The notes under the pieces are model-generated. The model had not been told where the DNA came from and made no database searches. It worked only from the letters and a program-made list of their open reading frames with translations. Shown in pieces: positions 36,101-48,611 of a DNA stretch of 64,000 bases (position 1 is the first letter of the stretch; the number at the start of each line of letters is the position of its first letter). This DNA comes from Casuarina equisetifolia (taxonomy: Eukaryota > Streptophyta > Magnoliopsida > Fagales > Casuarinaceae), in the NCBI GenBank assembly GCA_028551475.1, contig CM052360.1, positions 13,628,501 to 13,692,500 on the forward strand, given 5' to 3'. Position numbers and translations under genes: made by a program.

Positions 36101-37106
36101 TGAGTTCAACATTGTTCTAATCAAAAGAAAAAATTGTCTTTGATATAGGAAAAATGGTGTGGCTGAGTTTTTTAGAAAAATATTTTAAGGATGAGTATGT
36201 CTAGCTAATGAGTGCAATTTTGATATCTTTCTTTCCAACTCCATGATGTAGAATGTGCATGCTCAAGGGTGTTGGATAAATGGGTAGTGCATAAAATATT
36301 CATAAAACGACAATGGAAGTAAATTTCAAAAAGACTTCAAATTGTTCCACTCATTCTAAATAATTTGCACATTTAAGATTTCAAGCATCTTTAAAGATTA
36401 GGGCATTTAAGCTTAACATCTTTTTCTTCCACCTTGAAATCAATAGTTCATCCACAAACCAGACTAGGCCATTTAAGCTCAACATCTTTTCTTGCACCTT
36501 GAAATCCACATACTAGATTTTGGCATATTAAAAGAAAATTTGATAGACACTTATTCTTGGTTCCCCTTTAAAAGACAAAAACTTCCATTTTTCACAAAAA
36601 AATCTCGGCCTTTCTTTTTGTTTTTGTAACAATTTCAAGATGTGGTTTTGGATAGGGAAACCTTTTGTTTTCAAATAAGGAAATTTACGATGTAAAAAAA
36701 GGATATTTATTCAAAGGATAGAAGTAAGGTAAATACAAATTTTGAAAACAAAGTTATTTCTAAAAATACTTTAAGAAAATTTTTAGATTGAAGCAATGTA
36801 CCTAAAATAGTAAACAAACTTGTTGCTATTTTATTCTTACCACAATAGACTTACTTTTGTGGTCATTGCTTTGATGAGGATGCTCTTGCTATGAGTTTCA
36901 TTTCCTTTTTCATCAGTTTTAGCATTGGCCTCCTCCTATATTTTTTCTTACTCTTTAACAATAGATAGGTTAGAAAGTTCACAAGCAATACTTATGTCAA
37001 AGTATAGAACCTCCAATTTCCATCAAATTTGATGAGCAGCTTCACATATAACTATTGTATAATAGATGTCTTCACTAATAGCACAATATAGCATATGCAT
37101 GGCTTA
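33186..37106. other. Family D interior, part 2
   Basis: This is 3.9 kb of AT-rich sequence without recognisable protein similarity. Several CTCCCCCTTAAA or CTCCCTCTTAAA motifs (about 33530, 35190) resemble the purine-tract region of SIRE-like Copia elements in minus sense, as at 62208. The last 95 bases are repeated at about 39690-39783. No host gene is seen. Confidence 0.45.
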
Positions 37107-39690
37107 TGTGGATGCACTCAAGGCTCAATATTATAAGTTCCTCCATTAATGAGTTGAAAGTCCATAATATGATCCAATAGTCCAAGAAGCCCAAGCTTGA
37201 AGGGCATCCTAAAGATTCTCTAAGAATTTTGATTTGTTTAAGATTTTCTTTATTATTCTTTAAGGTTTTCTTTAAATTATTAGTCCTCAATTTTATAAGG
37301 TTTCTATATTATCTGAGATTATTTATTTTTGTTTGATTTTCCTTAACTGTTTAGATCCCTAATTTATCTAGGATTTCCATGATTGTCATATCCTTAATTT
37401 GTTTAAGATTCCCTTAATTGTCAGGATTCTTAATTTGTTTAGGATTTTTTTAATTTTTGAGATCTTTGATTTTCTTAGGATCCTTAGGGTTAGATTTAGT
37501 TCCTTATTTGAAAAGAGCATCATTTCAATAGTTAGCAAACTTGGTTTTTTGACAAAGAAATAGAAAACCCTTAGTTGTTTTCAACTTTTGCTTCCTTTAT
37601 TCAATTTTAGCCTAAAATTAGTGGTGGAACACGTCCTTGACTGGTAGTGTTGCCCTTATGTCTCAGAGTTTATCTTGGCAATATTTTATTTTCATCCTTT
37701 TCTTTCTTCCTACCCAAATATAACCTTCTTCATGAGAACCAAAAACCTTAAAACCTACAAAAAAACAACTACTCTTTCATAACCTTATACATAACTCACT
37801 CAATCTCACCATTGGTGAGTGAGCTATGTTTCAATATATAGAACACACTTTACATTATTCTTCATTTTTTCTTCATGTGAAAGGCAACAAGTAGGATGCT
37901 TGCAGATGTGGGCAAGATGAAAGATCAAGTCCATGAGGTTATTCAACTTCTAAGAGCCCAAAATAGATGCCAAAGTCACACCCATGATCCAACCAAAAAG
38001 AATATCATGCTTTAATAGATTCCAAGTACCAAGAGAAGCACCATCATAATCATTACAAGGAAGACTATGATATGTGGATAGAAAAGTGGTGTGGGAAAAA
38101 AGCCTCACCAAAGAAAATTATAAAGGTAGTTTAAACCAAGAAAGAGGCATGATAGAAACAAAACAAAAAAATAAAATAAAAATTAGATCTACCTAAGCTT
38201 GTAGTGTTGGCAAAGGAGCTAGACCTAAAAGGTTTGGATCTTTAAGAGATTGAGGCACCAATGACCATGAATGCAAATCTAAAAAGCTTGGATCCTCTAA
38301 AGGTTGATGTGATACCTAAAAAAGAAAGATATCCAAGAAGTTTAGATCTTTCGAAGCTCATGATGTTATTGGACAAGGTAGTAAAATAGGTTCCCATGAA
38401 AGAACCAAAAGGTTTCAATCAAGTGAGGAAGAATTCTAAAGCATTGCTTAATGTGAATAGTGGTTTAATTTGTTGGTTTGTATTGTTAAATCATGAGAAG
38501 ATGACAAGTCAATGACGACCAACAAGATTTTTTGCCAATATAAATGAAAGGGCCACTAAAACATTACATAACTTTAACTATTTGTTTAGGTCATATTATA
38601 TATCAGGTTGCAAACTTCCATCCAAGTAACACGATAATTCACTATTGATTTATGAACCAATGCACTTGGGGTAAGCCACAAAGTTAGAACTTGATTTGTG
38701 TGTAAGAACTTGGATTATGAATCCATGGAGCAATGAAGCCTAGAGTAATAATCAAGATTTAAGGATAAATTTTCTTTAAGAAAGGGAGATTGATATGGAT
38801 GCATTCAAGGCCTACTATTATAAGTTCCCCTATCAAAGAGTTAGGAGTTCACAACATGATCCAATAGTCTAAGAAGCCTAAGCTTAAAGGGCATCCTAAA
38901 GATTTTCTAGGAATTATGATTTTTTTAAGATTTCATTTATTATCTTTAGGATTTTTTTTAAAATTGTTATTCCTTAATTTTCTAGGGTTTCTTTATTTTC
39001 CAAGATTATTTATTTTTATTTAATTTTCTTAATTGTTTGGATCCTTAATTTTTCTAGGATTTTCATAATTCTTGAATCCTTAATTTGTTTATGATTCTCA
39101 TAATTGTTAGGATCCCTAATTTATTTAGGATTTCCTTAATTTTTAGGATCATTGATTTGTTGGGATCCCTAGGGTTAGGTTTAGTTCCTTATTTAAACAG
39201 AGCATCATTTCTATTGTAAGCAGACTTACTTTTTAGTAGAGAAATAGAAAACCCTCAGTTGTTTTTAACTTTTGCTTTTTTTTTTTATCTAATTTTTGCC
39301 CAAAATTGGTGGTGGAGCATCTTTTTGATTAATGACATTGCCTTTTTGTCTTAGAGTTTATCTTGACAATATTTTATTTTTGTCCTTTTCTTTCTTCCTA
39401 CCCAAACACAACATTCCTTAATGGAAGAACTAAAAAAACCAAAAAAAATGACAACTTTTTTTTATAACCCCATATATAGCTTACTTAAGCTTGCCACCAA
39501 ATTAATGTGGATGCACTCAAGGCTCGATATTACAAGTTTCCCTATCAAAGAGTTAAGAGTTCATAATATGATCCAATAGTCCAAGAAGCCTAAGCTTGAA
39601 GGGTATCCTAGAGATTCTCGAGGAATTCTAATTTGTTTAGGATTTCCTTTATTATTCCTTAAGATTTTCTTTAAATTGTTAGCCTTAATT
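37107..39690 (+). mobile_element. Non-autonomous LTR element (family G) with three LTR copies
   Basis: LTR 1 runs from TGTGGATGCACTC at 37107 to about 37811. LTR 2 spans 38791-39505 after a purine tract (AAGAAAGGGAGA, just before 38791). A third LTR start follows directly at 39506 and fades at about 39690. The interior of under 1 kb has no gag or pol. The LTRs resemble family A in layout (AAGGCxCAATATTA, then CCAATAGTCCAAGAAGCC). It is nested in the family D interior, and about 95 bases of family D sequence are present on both sides. Confidence 0.75.
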
Positions 39691-39783
39691 TTGATGAATA
39701 ACTTCATAAATTTAATGAGTAGCTTCACATGTAGCTATTGTATAATAGATGTCTTCATTAATAGCACAATATAGCATATGCAT
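39691..39783. repeat. Duplicated family D flank beside element G
   Basis: The block from TAGCTTCACATGTAGCTATT to GCATATGCATGGCT repeats 37030-37104 with few differences. It is far too long to be an ordinary target duplication, so it points to a recombination or duplication event around element G. Confidence 0.75.
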
Positions 39784-40047
39784 GGCTCTATAGTTTCTTT
39801 GTATATCTTATGCTTTGTTTTCCATTCAATCCTCATCCTTTCCTTTAGTTAGTTTATTTCTTTTTCTATGGCATTCCAAGAATCAATCTTGAAGCCAATT
39901 ATAAATCATTAAACTTTTTTATTTCTTAAAATTTGTTCCACCAAAGTAAGGAGGTTTGCTCTATTCCATAACAATTGCCATCCTAGGATCTTTTCTAGGT
40001 GTCTAAATAGGTAGAAAGTAGACTCTAGAACCTTTTTCAATACCACT

Positions 40048-42019
40048 TGTTAGGTCTTTAAAAGCAACCTAAGAAAGAAGAGAAGGGGGAAGGGAAGAGG
40101 GGGGGGGGGATGAATTAGGTTTCTTATCCTAATTATGTGTGGATTAATTTCTCCTTAGACCACGGTGTAGTGTGTTGTTCTTATTCAATTGATTAGCATG
40201 ACCTAAGATTTAACCAATGCTTTTGCACGGTATATACTTATCAAATATGTATTCTCATATTAATTATGAACTCAATAGCAAGTTATGGAATCAAGCATTA
40301 TGATTATTCAAAATAACACAATGTTAACAAATGCAATTGAGCCAAATGCTAAGAGAAAAGACTACACACAACATTTTAAGTGATTGAAAAAATACTTCCA
40401 ACCCACCTCCTTTAATAAAATTTATCAAATGTTTCTAGTAGTTTTTTTTAAGTGATTGGAGGAACTCTTGAACCCACCACCTTCGACAAATTATCAAAGG
40501 GTGCCCAATTGAGTAATCCTATGGATTACTTAGTTACAAGGTCAATGCTTGTACAAAATCAAGTTGTCTTTAACAAGAATCTACATCTTATAGCATATAG
40601 AGGACTAAATGTTTAGAAACCTTAAAATAAACAATGAAACTCCACGCCTAGGGTTTCTTATCCTAATTATGTGTGTGGATTAATTTCTCCTTGGACCAAG
40701 GTGTAATGTGTTGTTCTTATTCAATTGATTAGCATGACCTAAGGTTTAACCAATGCTTTTGCATGGTATATACTTATCAAATATGTATTCTCATATTAAT
40801 TATGAACTCAATAGCAAGTTATGGAATCAAGCATAATGATTATTCAAAATAACACAATGTCAACAAATGCAATTGAGCCAAATGCTAAGAGAAAAGACTG
40901 CACACAACATTTTAAGTGATTGAAAAAACACTTCCAACCTACCTCCTTTAATAAAATTTATCAAATGTTTCTAGTAGTTTTTTTAAGTGATTGGAGGAAC
41001 TCTTGAACCCACCACCTTTGACAAACTATCAAAGGGTGCCCAATTGAGTAATCCTATGGATTGCTTAGTTACAAGGTCAATGCTTGTACAAAATCAAGTT
41101 GTCTTTAACAAGAATCTACATCTTATAGCATATAGAGGACTAAATGTTTAGAAACCTTAAAATAAAGAATGAAACTCCACACCTAGGATTTCTTTACTCA
41201 AATGATACACATGAAATTTGTAGTAAAAGCAACAATCTAAGCAATAACGTTAAGAGCATAAACAATAAGCACAAGGATCAAAATTTTAAGATCACGATAA
41301 GTATAGATTACATGATTTTTCCTTTCAACTGATGAAATCTATATTTCTTCTCTTTCTCCCATTTTTAATGCCTTCTTTGTAGCTTCAATGACTCCCTAGT
41401 CTAGGCTTATAGATCATCAAGAGTGATAGACTAACTGGGATGATAGAATGGCTACAATGGGAGGAGATTTAAGATAATTGGATTGTAGCTTTTCTTTCTC
41501 CCTTTTTCATTTTCTCCTTTTTCAAGTGCAGTGTATCTTTTTTTCAATTCATTTCCTCTTTTTGCGCTAGAGCTTATGAGTCATCAAGGCTTTTCCCATT
41601 AATTGCATGTGGGTTAGGCCATTTGCATGGTTTTCTTAATTAGCATGGGCTACTTCTTGGATCACATAAGCTAGGCATTTTCTTACTTATATGGACTAAG
41701 CCTCTTTGAGATGAATCTTTTTTTCTTCCTTCTTCTAGTCGACACATTAGCTCTTTTTTTTTTCTTCTTCTCATATAATGCAACCCATTACGCCTTATAA
41801 AACTAGATAATAAAAATCTTCTATTAAAGTATAATATCCAAATAGATATGAAGGCCATGAAAATAGCTTGTTTAATACTTTCATGATTATTTAAAGTAAT
41901 ATTCCTATTAAACAAGTCATTTAATAACATGAGGAACTATTCAACTTGAAGTACATAATCAAAGAGATAGAAACAAGTTATCACTCATCATAAAAAATAT
42001 TAGTTTATAGATCTCAACA
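40048..42019 (-). mobile_element. 5' LTR of the family D element with an internal tandem duplication
   Basis: Its ends are TGTTAGG (40048) and CTCAACA (42019). Next to the left end, the minus strand carries the primer-binding site. Inside, a block of about 534 bases occurs twice in tandem (40121-40654 and 40655 to about 41188) with only a few differences per 70 bases. The 3' LTR has the block once. Confidence 0.8.
40121..41188. repeat. Tandem duplication of a 534-base block
   Basis: TTCTTATCCTAATTATGTGT begins both units, at 40121 and 40655. The units share all landmarks (the ACCAATGCTTTTGCA stretch, the TTGAACCCACCACCTT stretch). Their similarity is much higher than that between the two family D LTRs, so the duplication came after the element inserted. 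Confidence 0.92.
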
Positions 42020-43278
42020 AACTCTAGCTTGGATCTTAATCACCCATGCAAAGTTCTGTTGCTAGGGGAAGTGAGGCTAATGTTGCTTAGAATAGTGTAT
42101 AAATAAATAGTCTTTAGTCTTAAACTTAGGAAACAAATTTCCAAGATTAGTTTTTCGTTATTATTATTATTTTTTTTTACAAATTATATTGTCTTATTTG
42201 CAAACATTGAGGACAAGGTTTGTTTAATAGGGGATGTAATCTTATGGGTCTAAGTTTAGGCCCTATTATTTAGCTTGGTCTACAATAGTGATGGGCTTAT
42301 TGTTAAGTTAGGCCTAGCTTATTATTTGATATAAATGAGTGAACAATGTAACAGAAAAGGTATTAGATGAATGAATATTGAAGTTTCCCTTCAGGGTCTC
42401 CCTATTTCTTTATTGTCCTTTAATGTAGTCCCCTTCTCACATAGGGTTCATGGTTCCTATAAACCTATATCCATCTCAAATGGTTCCTAACAACCTAAAT
42501 GCTGCCCATAAAGGCCAAGCAACACCCACATTGTTGTAGGATATTGTTATGTTCTACCAAGAATCTAACATTTAGCATCAAAGCAGTTCTAACCTAAAGG
42601 ACTACCTTTCATTTGGTGACAATGGTTTATTGGAAGTTATTCATGTTTAGTTATAGATTGGCTTGGTAAAATTGCAAGAAGACATGAAAGCCTTCCTTAA
42701 CTATCTCTTAACATAATTTAGAGAGCTATGTAAGGCTCTTTAAAAGGAAAAGGTGGTGTAGCTATGAATTAAAAGGATGAAGGATATTTAGAAATTAAAG
42801 GTTGATGTTCTAACTACAAGCCTTTTTAAATCATGTAAGCTAAAGGCAAAAGCATAAAGACTAAAACCTCTTTATCCAATTCACATATCTAGATAAGGAT
42901 GATGTAGGTTCATTGGAAAAGAAAAAGGTTAAGACATTAATGCTCGGCTTACAAATCTAGTTGTGAGAAGTTCTAGACCATTGGGATATAAGGCCACAAT
43001 CTAGTTGTGACAAATAAAAGAGTGGTGCCAAGATGAAACCTACCAAAAGTAGCCTAATTAGGTGTTAGACTTGTCAAATGGGTGACCAAGCGGTGATTGG
43101 CTAGAGGAGACTAAACTAGCATTCATGCATGGTAGTCTTCCAATCTACTTAGTGGGCTACTCATCAGGGAGTCTTTACCCTACCAAGGAGGATGCTAGAG
43201 GCAAACATAGAAAGGCAAAAATCTCTATGCTCGAATCGCATTTATCATTGATAAAAAAATGGCCTCACATGTTAGAAG
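42020..43278 (+). mobile_element. Gypsy-type fragment: pol end, LTR (family F), primer site, leader
   Basis: At 42235 an LTR starts TGTAATCTTATGGG after an AATAGGGGA purine tract and a TTGAGGACAAGG sequence typical of a Gypsy pol end. It closes at 42570 (AATCTAACA), and a TAGCATCAAAGC primer-binding-like site follows at about 42573. The rest is leader or gag-region sequence without an open frame. Interior sequence on both sides of one short LTR (336 bases) suggests a recombined copy. A family B solo LTR interrupts it at 43279. Confidence 0.5.
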
Positions 43279-44764
43279 TGTTAGGTATAATGGCTAATCA
43301 AGAAGAGGGGGTTGAATTGGTTATTTAAAATGATGTCTATCAATTGGCTTTTAAACACTCACAATAGAATCAAATTAAGTACAAAGAATGAATATAAGCA
43401 ACAAGATGAAGCTATCATAAACAACAAGCATTGAGATAAACTTTTTGCAGTGGTTCGGCCCTTACACTTACTTCCACCCTCTTCTTCCTCCAACTCAACT
43501 AGTTGAAGTCCATTTTACTCATTTATTGAAGGAGAAAATGTTCTCCTAATCTTTCCAATTCCTCATTAAAGGAATTACATAGGTCACGGGTTACAATGAA
43601 AGGTTGACTTAACCTTGTTACAAGAGCAAATCCCCAAATGACGAATAGTTTATGAGAGATTTTACCAAATCAGAGAGCTTATCTAAGATATGAATACAAA
43701 TCCAAGCTCTAATCAAGAAATCCCTAAATTTCAACAAATTAAGTTTTCAGATTTACACCACAATTTATGTGCAAATAATAATTAGAGTTCAATTAGCACA
43801 TAAATGAGTGTATAAACAAGTATAAAATCACAAGTATATGATTTACAAGGAGTATCACCTAAGCTTCTTCATAGAATCACAATGTAAAGCTCAATCTTAA
43901 TTTCTCAGTATGATTTCTTAATATTCTTATCCAAAATCACTTTGAACCATAGAATAGAAACCCCTATAATATTCAAAAGCAATAGAATTTGATTTGAGGT
44001 TTTTGTCAAACTTAACATATCAGAGGCTTCTTCCCATTGAGAAAGTAGAGCAAATACCTCATTTAGGATTTCAAATCAAACAATTAATCATTTTGAACAT
44101 CTTTTTTTTAACTTAATTGGCTAAATTTCTACAAATCTTTCTATTGGAGGAGTGGACATGCGACTACGAAGAGAGAAAGGACAACATCACTTTGTTGAAT
44201 AGGAGCTAAGGCTTCTAAGTGATTGAGACATGTAAGTGTATTTGACAATAAGGTAAAAGGAAACATTTCATTAGACACAGTAAGAGCTTTAGTGGGCTAG
44301 TATGAGATGGGCTTGGGTTAGACTACATTTTGCAGGCCTTAGCTTCTTGGATTAGCCTTTAAACATCATGGGCCTAAAGCTTCTCATATTAGGTTTTAAA
44401 CATCATTGGCCTAAACTTCTTGGATCATGCTTAAGTATCATGGTCCTGAGCTTAAGCTAGCATACATTCATCATAAAATCACTTTTGCATAGGCTTCGTT
44501 GCAATAATATAAAAACTAGCATCATATTTCTTTTAATATAAGCACCATGCAATTCATGAATATTGTGCTAGTTTATGCTTAGAAACTATTCCTTTTTCAA
44601 TATCAAAATGTATGAACCCAGATACTTAATAATATCATCCATTGATATTATATTTTGTACACCTTTTACTTCTATGATTCTCTTTTGCTTATTCATACAT
44701 GAAAAATATTTTTATACAATTAGCAGCAAAATTTGTCACAACAAAACATATATTTTTTCCAACA
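43279..44764 (-). mobile_element. Solo LTR (family B) with near-perfect target duplication
   Basis: It runs from TGTTAGGTATAATGG at 43279 to TTCCAACA at 44764 in minus orientation (1486 bases). Flanking five bases are AGAAG and AGAAA. It matches the reverse complement of 22636-24132 block by block, including the GAGGGGGTTGAATTGG end and the promoter-side ATATTATTAAGTATC-like region. No interior is present. Confidence 0.8.
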
Positions 44765-45505
44765 AGAAAGGACACTAGAAGCACCAAGTGACATTTGATT
44801 CTAGATTCCATCAATTAGAAGATTGCAATTAAAATTAATGATGTTAGATCTAGGTAGTTAGGTGCTAAACAAACCCCTAAGCGCTGGCCACCATAAAGGA
44901 TGACTACCTAATTTGTCAAATGGGCTAATCATCAGTGAGTTGCTTTTCCACCAAAGGTGGCCATTGGAGAGTCACTAGCAACTATTCTAGTAAGCCTAGT
45001 ATAGAGGTAGATTTGACCCATGTCATTAGCCTTCCCTATACTAGTTAAATTCAAACTTCTTTTACGCTTTCTAAGTACCGTAACTAGTAATACTTGATCT
45101 TGAAAGGCAACTAATAAGGAGGAAGGATGATGTTCCTTTTGCTAATTTCTTGTGGTACTTTAAGGCTAGACTTTGCAGAAGAAATTGTTTTGATTATGTT
45201 GAAATTGCTTGAGTAATGAAAGTAGTTGGCAAGAGGCAAGATGGCCTTTATTAGGACCATCAAAAAGGACTTTCTCTTGGTTTAGTATCTCCTGAGGTAG
45301 TCCAATTTTTTTTTTTAATTCAAAGAAATTTCCTTTTATTTTAAAAGGGACTTTCTAATTCCAAGGTTCTTACTTCATTAAGGAAGACAATGATAAGGTG
45401 ATTGTAATAAAAGGTCTAACAAGAGCATAACTAACAAAGTGGAAGAAAAGGATATTAGTGATTTTAGATGGAAGCTATTCTAAGACTATATGATTGTCTC
45501 TAAAG
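44765..45505. other. Continuation of the family F interior, non-coding
   Basis: This sequence stands on the far side of the solo LTR at 43279-44764 and is probably the rest of the same Gypsy-type leader or gag region. No open frame or domain is seen. Confidence 0.35.
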
Positions 45506-46041
45506 TGTTAGATTTTATGGCTTAACAAGAAGGGAGGTTGAATTGTTATAACTAGCAATTAAAACTATTATGTTAACAATTACTCAAATCAATATGCTGG
45601 ACAAGTCACACAAATAATATCAATATAAATTAAACACATATGATGCTTTACTTCCACGTCAAGCAACATGTTATCAAGAGAATTGTTACACTTATATGCA
45701 TCAAATATTCTAGTAAGTTAGGAATAGATAATTCACAATATAAGAGGCAACAAATATTATAAGAAGGTTAGATCAATAGTAAGCAAAGAGTTGACACCAA
45801 ATTTACCAAGGTCGTTTAGCACTCACACCTTGAGTCCTACGTCCACCTTCTTCTCCTTCAATCAAACCAATTGAAGTCTCTTTTACTCAACCAAGTTAGG
45901 AGAAAACATTCTCCCTAACTCAAACAATTCCTTCTCAAGAAATTTCTTGTACAATGTTACATAATATGATCAAAAGATCATAAATCAATTACAAATCCTA
46001 AATCATATGACAAGTTGTAAGATTCTATAACCTAAAGGAGC
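45506..46041 (-). mobile_element. Family B LTR fragment
   Basis: It starts TGTTAGATTTTATGGCTTAAC like the LTR ends at 43279 and 60007. It continues through the AACCAATTGAAGTCTCTTTT block shared with 60380. Similarity stops at about 46041, where the first long direct repeat begins. Confidence 0.75.
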
Positions 46042-47205
46042 TGAGAAGGCTATGCAATACATGCATACAACACAAATGTACTTGTTTTGACATTACTCAT
46101 CCATAGGTTACTTTAATTATCTGTCACCCAGACGTTCAGTCAGGGTTTTGTAACCTATAAAGTACAATAAATAATATGTAGACCATATTATTATTAATCT
46201 TATTGATCACATCTTTTCTATTACTTACATCCCAATTAATTGCTAACACAATTGCATACACACAATTAAATCCGTTATTGCCATGATCGTAGCCAAATTA
46301 AACATATTAAACATGTGACGTTTAATAAATGTGCCAAACACACTCATCTTTTGGGCCTCTATTTATAACAACATATAATTGGCCCACTTCAATCACAATT
46401 GAAGTCCACCAACAATACCCAAAACGTACGGGCCCAAATAACTCAGCCCATATATATACAGTATTACCATCATATATGTATATTTTATATCATACAAATT
46501 ATTTAATTGATGATATGAATTTATATAAATATATAAATTATTTAATTCATGATATGAATTTCAAACCAGCAAACCCACCGGCTCACACTTTCCTACACAC
46601 GTACACTAACAAACCCACCAGTGTAAAGGTTTATACACACGTGCATTAACAAACCCACCAGCACAAGGATTCATACACATATCCTTTAACATATTGGTCT
46701 CATACCTAGTATCTATTTCACACGTGCACTGCACAATCCTTGAGTGAACAATGCTCTTGGAAATAAACAACATATATATTACACATAAATAAATGTGTGT
46801 CGGACAAACATAATAATTCTAACTAATTTGAACACCTAATGCACACCAACCCGAAAAGTGGTCTTTTGCAAAGCTCCACCTATAAAATAAAATGCCATAA
46901 AACTTGAATTGGGTTGGCCTAAATTTATACCAATAAATTTAGAACACACTTACATAGTGTTCTTGCCCATCAGCATAGGCCTACCAAGGCTTTAAAAGCC
47001 CAAACCCAACATAAGCCTTCCTGCTTACTTCCAAAATAAGCCCAATGAATTTAATGATTAAATTCAATTATTTGTCCATACTCATACCAATGAATAGTAA
47101 ATACGGACAAAGATAAAACCCAATGGTGGAGAGCCACGTGTCCATAGGTTGCCCATACCAACAATAGCAGCTTGCCGCATGGCAGCTCATAGGAACGGGC
47201 TAGTA
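46042..47205. repeat. Long direct repeat, copy 1 (about 1.16 kb)
   Basis: It matches 48612-49806 along its whole length at an offset of about 2570, with few differences. It starts GAAGGCTATGCAATACATGC and ends near GGAACGGGCTA. Within it, units around CAAACCCACC with CACACGTGCA recur three to four times (46560-46690). It could be an LTR, but I see no convincing primer site or purine tract at the inner borders. Confidence 0.85.
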
Positions 47206-48611
47206 ATATTATATAGCCTGTCCCATGACATGTGATAAGTCACACTAACACCACCTTATATACAAAGTATACAGTCTGGTGTAAGTACGGATTTCTCCCA
47301 ATTTCTTTAAAAACACTACGTTGTGAACACATCCCCAATTCCTTTAAAATAGTGCACTATGCGCACCTTCCAACAATGAAAACATGTCTCAAAAACCTTA
47401 TAGTTTTTGAATATATGCGAAAAAATTCTCCTCACATACCAAAAATGTCTAATTTCCAAAGAAATTGCTCTTGATAAAATCAAAAAGCTTATAATACATA
47501 GAAACTTGACATTCTTCCAAGTTGCCAACGAGCTTCACCATGATAACGAACCACATCTCCACATCCCCACATCCCCATCCAATTCTAGAGCAAATTCCAT
47601 ACTATGAAACAAAGTTTCTTTGACGTACAAGACTTCTCCTCCAAGTATGCATAGAGCCAAAATTTATACCAATAAATTTAAACACACTTAAATAGTGTTC
47701 CCACCCATCACAAACTTAGGCTAATTTAACCAACTATGTAGTCAACATAGTCCACAATAATGGGCCAAAACTCTTGGCCCATCTACCTTATAATGAATAC
47801 AAAGACAATGCTTTGTATAACATCCTCGACCTAACTCAATGGGCCTCCAAGTCCATCAAAGCACTCAATGATCCATATAAGCATGCGACCCTCTTCAATT
47901 GTCATTGAAGGCCCATCCCATGTCAGGAAAACTTTCGAGGCCAAATAACTTGGCTTATACAATTACTACAGTGGGTACCTTTATTGTAAATCATACAAAG
48001 ATAATGCTTTGTACCACGTGTTAAATGACTTTCCCATAGGAAATTACCCATTGGTATGATCTATTTAGCGCATAACACAAATACATTTCAAATATCAAAT
48101 ATGTGCGCCATTGCACAATTAGACGCGGGATACTTACAATCATGCTATGTAAGCTTAAGGATGACTTTATATATGCAACCGTTTTGGCCAAGCCAGATAA
48201 CCAAGGATTACCATCCCCAAATTCAAAAAATGCAATCTTCGTTGATGTCCATGTCTCCCTTATCCCCCCCATCACAAACACCACTCCATGCTGCAGCGAA
48301 GAAGAAACACCGCATGGACCGTCCAGCATCGGTGATACGCCTCATCAACCTATACACCTTCACAAGGCAATGCCCATGCATGATTGTCACATTACATGAG
48401 TGTCACATCCATAGAGGATGGAGCGACGATCAACAAGATGATGTTGGAGAGCAAAACTTTGGCTATCTACTCCATTCATCCAAAACAGCTCAACATAATT
48501 GGTACTATAAACTAGATTCCTCCAAACAACTAGATATTGTATGCTCCTAGAGCAAACTATGAAAAAAGTGTACTTCTCTGACCACCAGTGCACACCTGAG
48601 GTATGGAGCAT
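47206..48611 (+). other. Interior between the long direct repeats, coding-like frames
   Basis: From about 48103 the plus strand has overlapping open frames (98 codons at 48103-48399 and 165 at 48056-48550). A short frame near the right border (YFSDHQCTPEVWSIEEAMQY) runs into the second repeat. The stretch 48100-48600 is richer in GC than its surroundings. No domain is recognisable. It may be the interior of a non-autonomous element or a captured gene fragment. Confidence 0.35.

Larger units (their letters stand above)
21517..42019 (-). mobile_element. Large non-coding LTR element (family D) carrying nested insertions
   Basis: A 5' LTR (40048-42019) and a 3' LTR (21517-24575) lie in the same minus orientation. 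A TGGTATTGAAAAAGG-type primer site follows the 5' LTR (plus 40032-40046), and a purine tract precedes the 3' LTR (just above 24576). The flanking five bases are GACTC on the left and AACTC on the right, four of five matching, as expected for a target duplication. After removing nested elements, the interior (about 24576-27137, 33181-37106, 39690-40047) shows no gag or pol, so it resembles a large non-autonomous (LARD-like) element. Purine-tract motifs like those of SIRE Copia elements suggest a Copia parent. In one 74-base LTR stretch the two LTRs differ at about 14 places, so the insertion is old. Confidence 0.7.

Noticed and set aside
21517-42019. The chromovirus pol as the coding part of the family D element
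   Set aside because: The chromovirus has its own LTR and purine tract at 27138-27911, which differ from the family D ends, so it is a separate nested element.
46560-46690. CRISPR-like or satellite array
   Set aside because: The three to four CAAACCCACC units are diverged, lack constant spacers and occur inside a longer repeat present twice.
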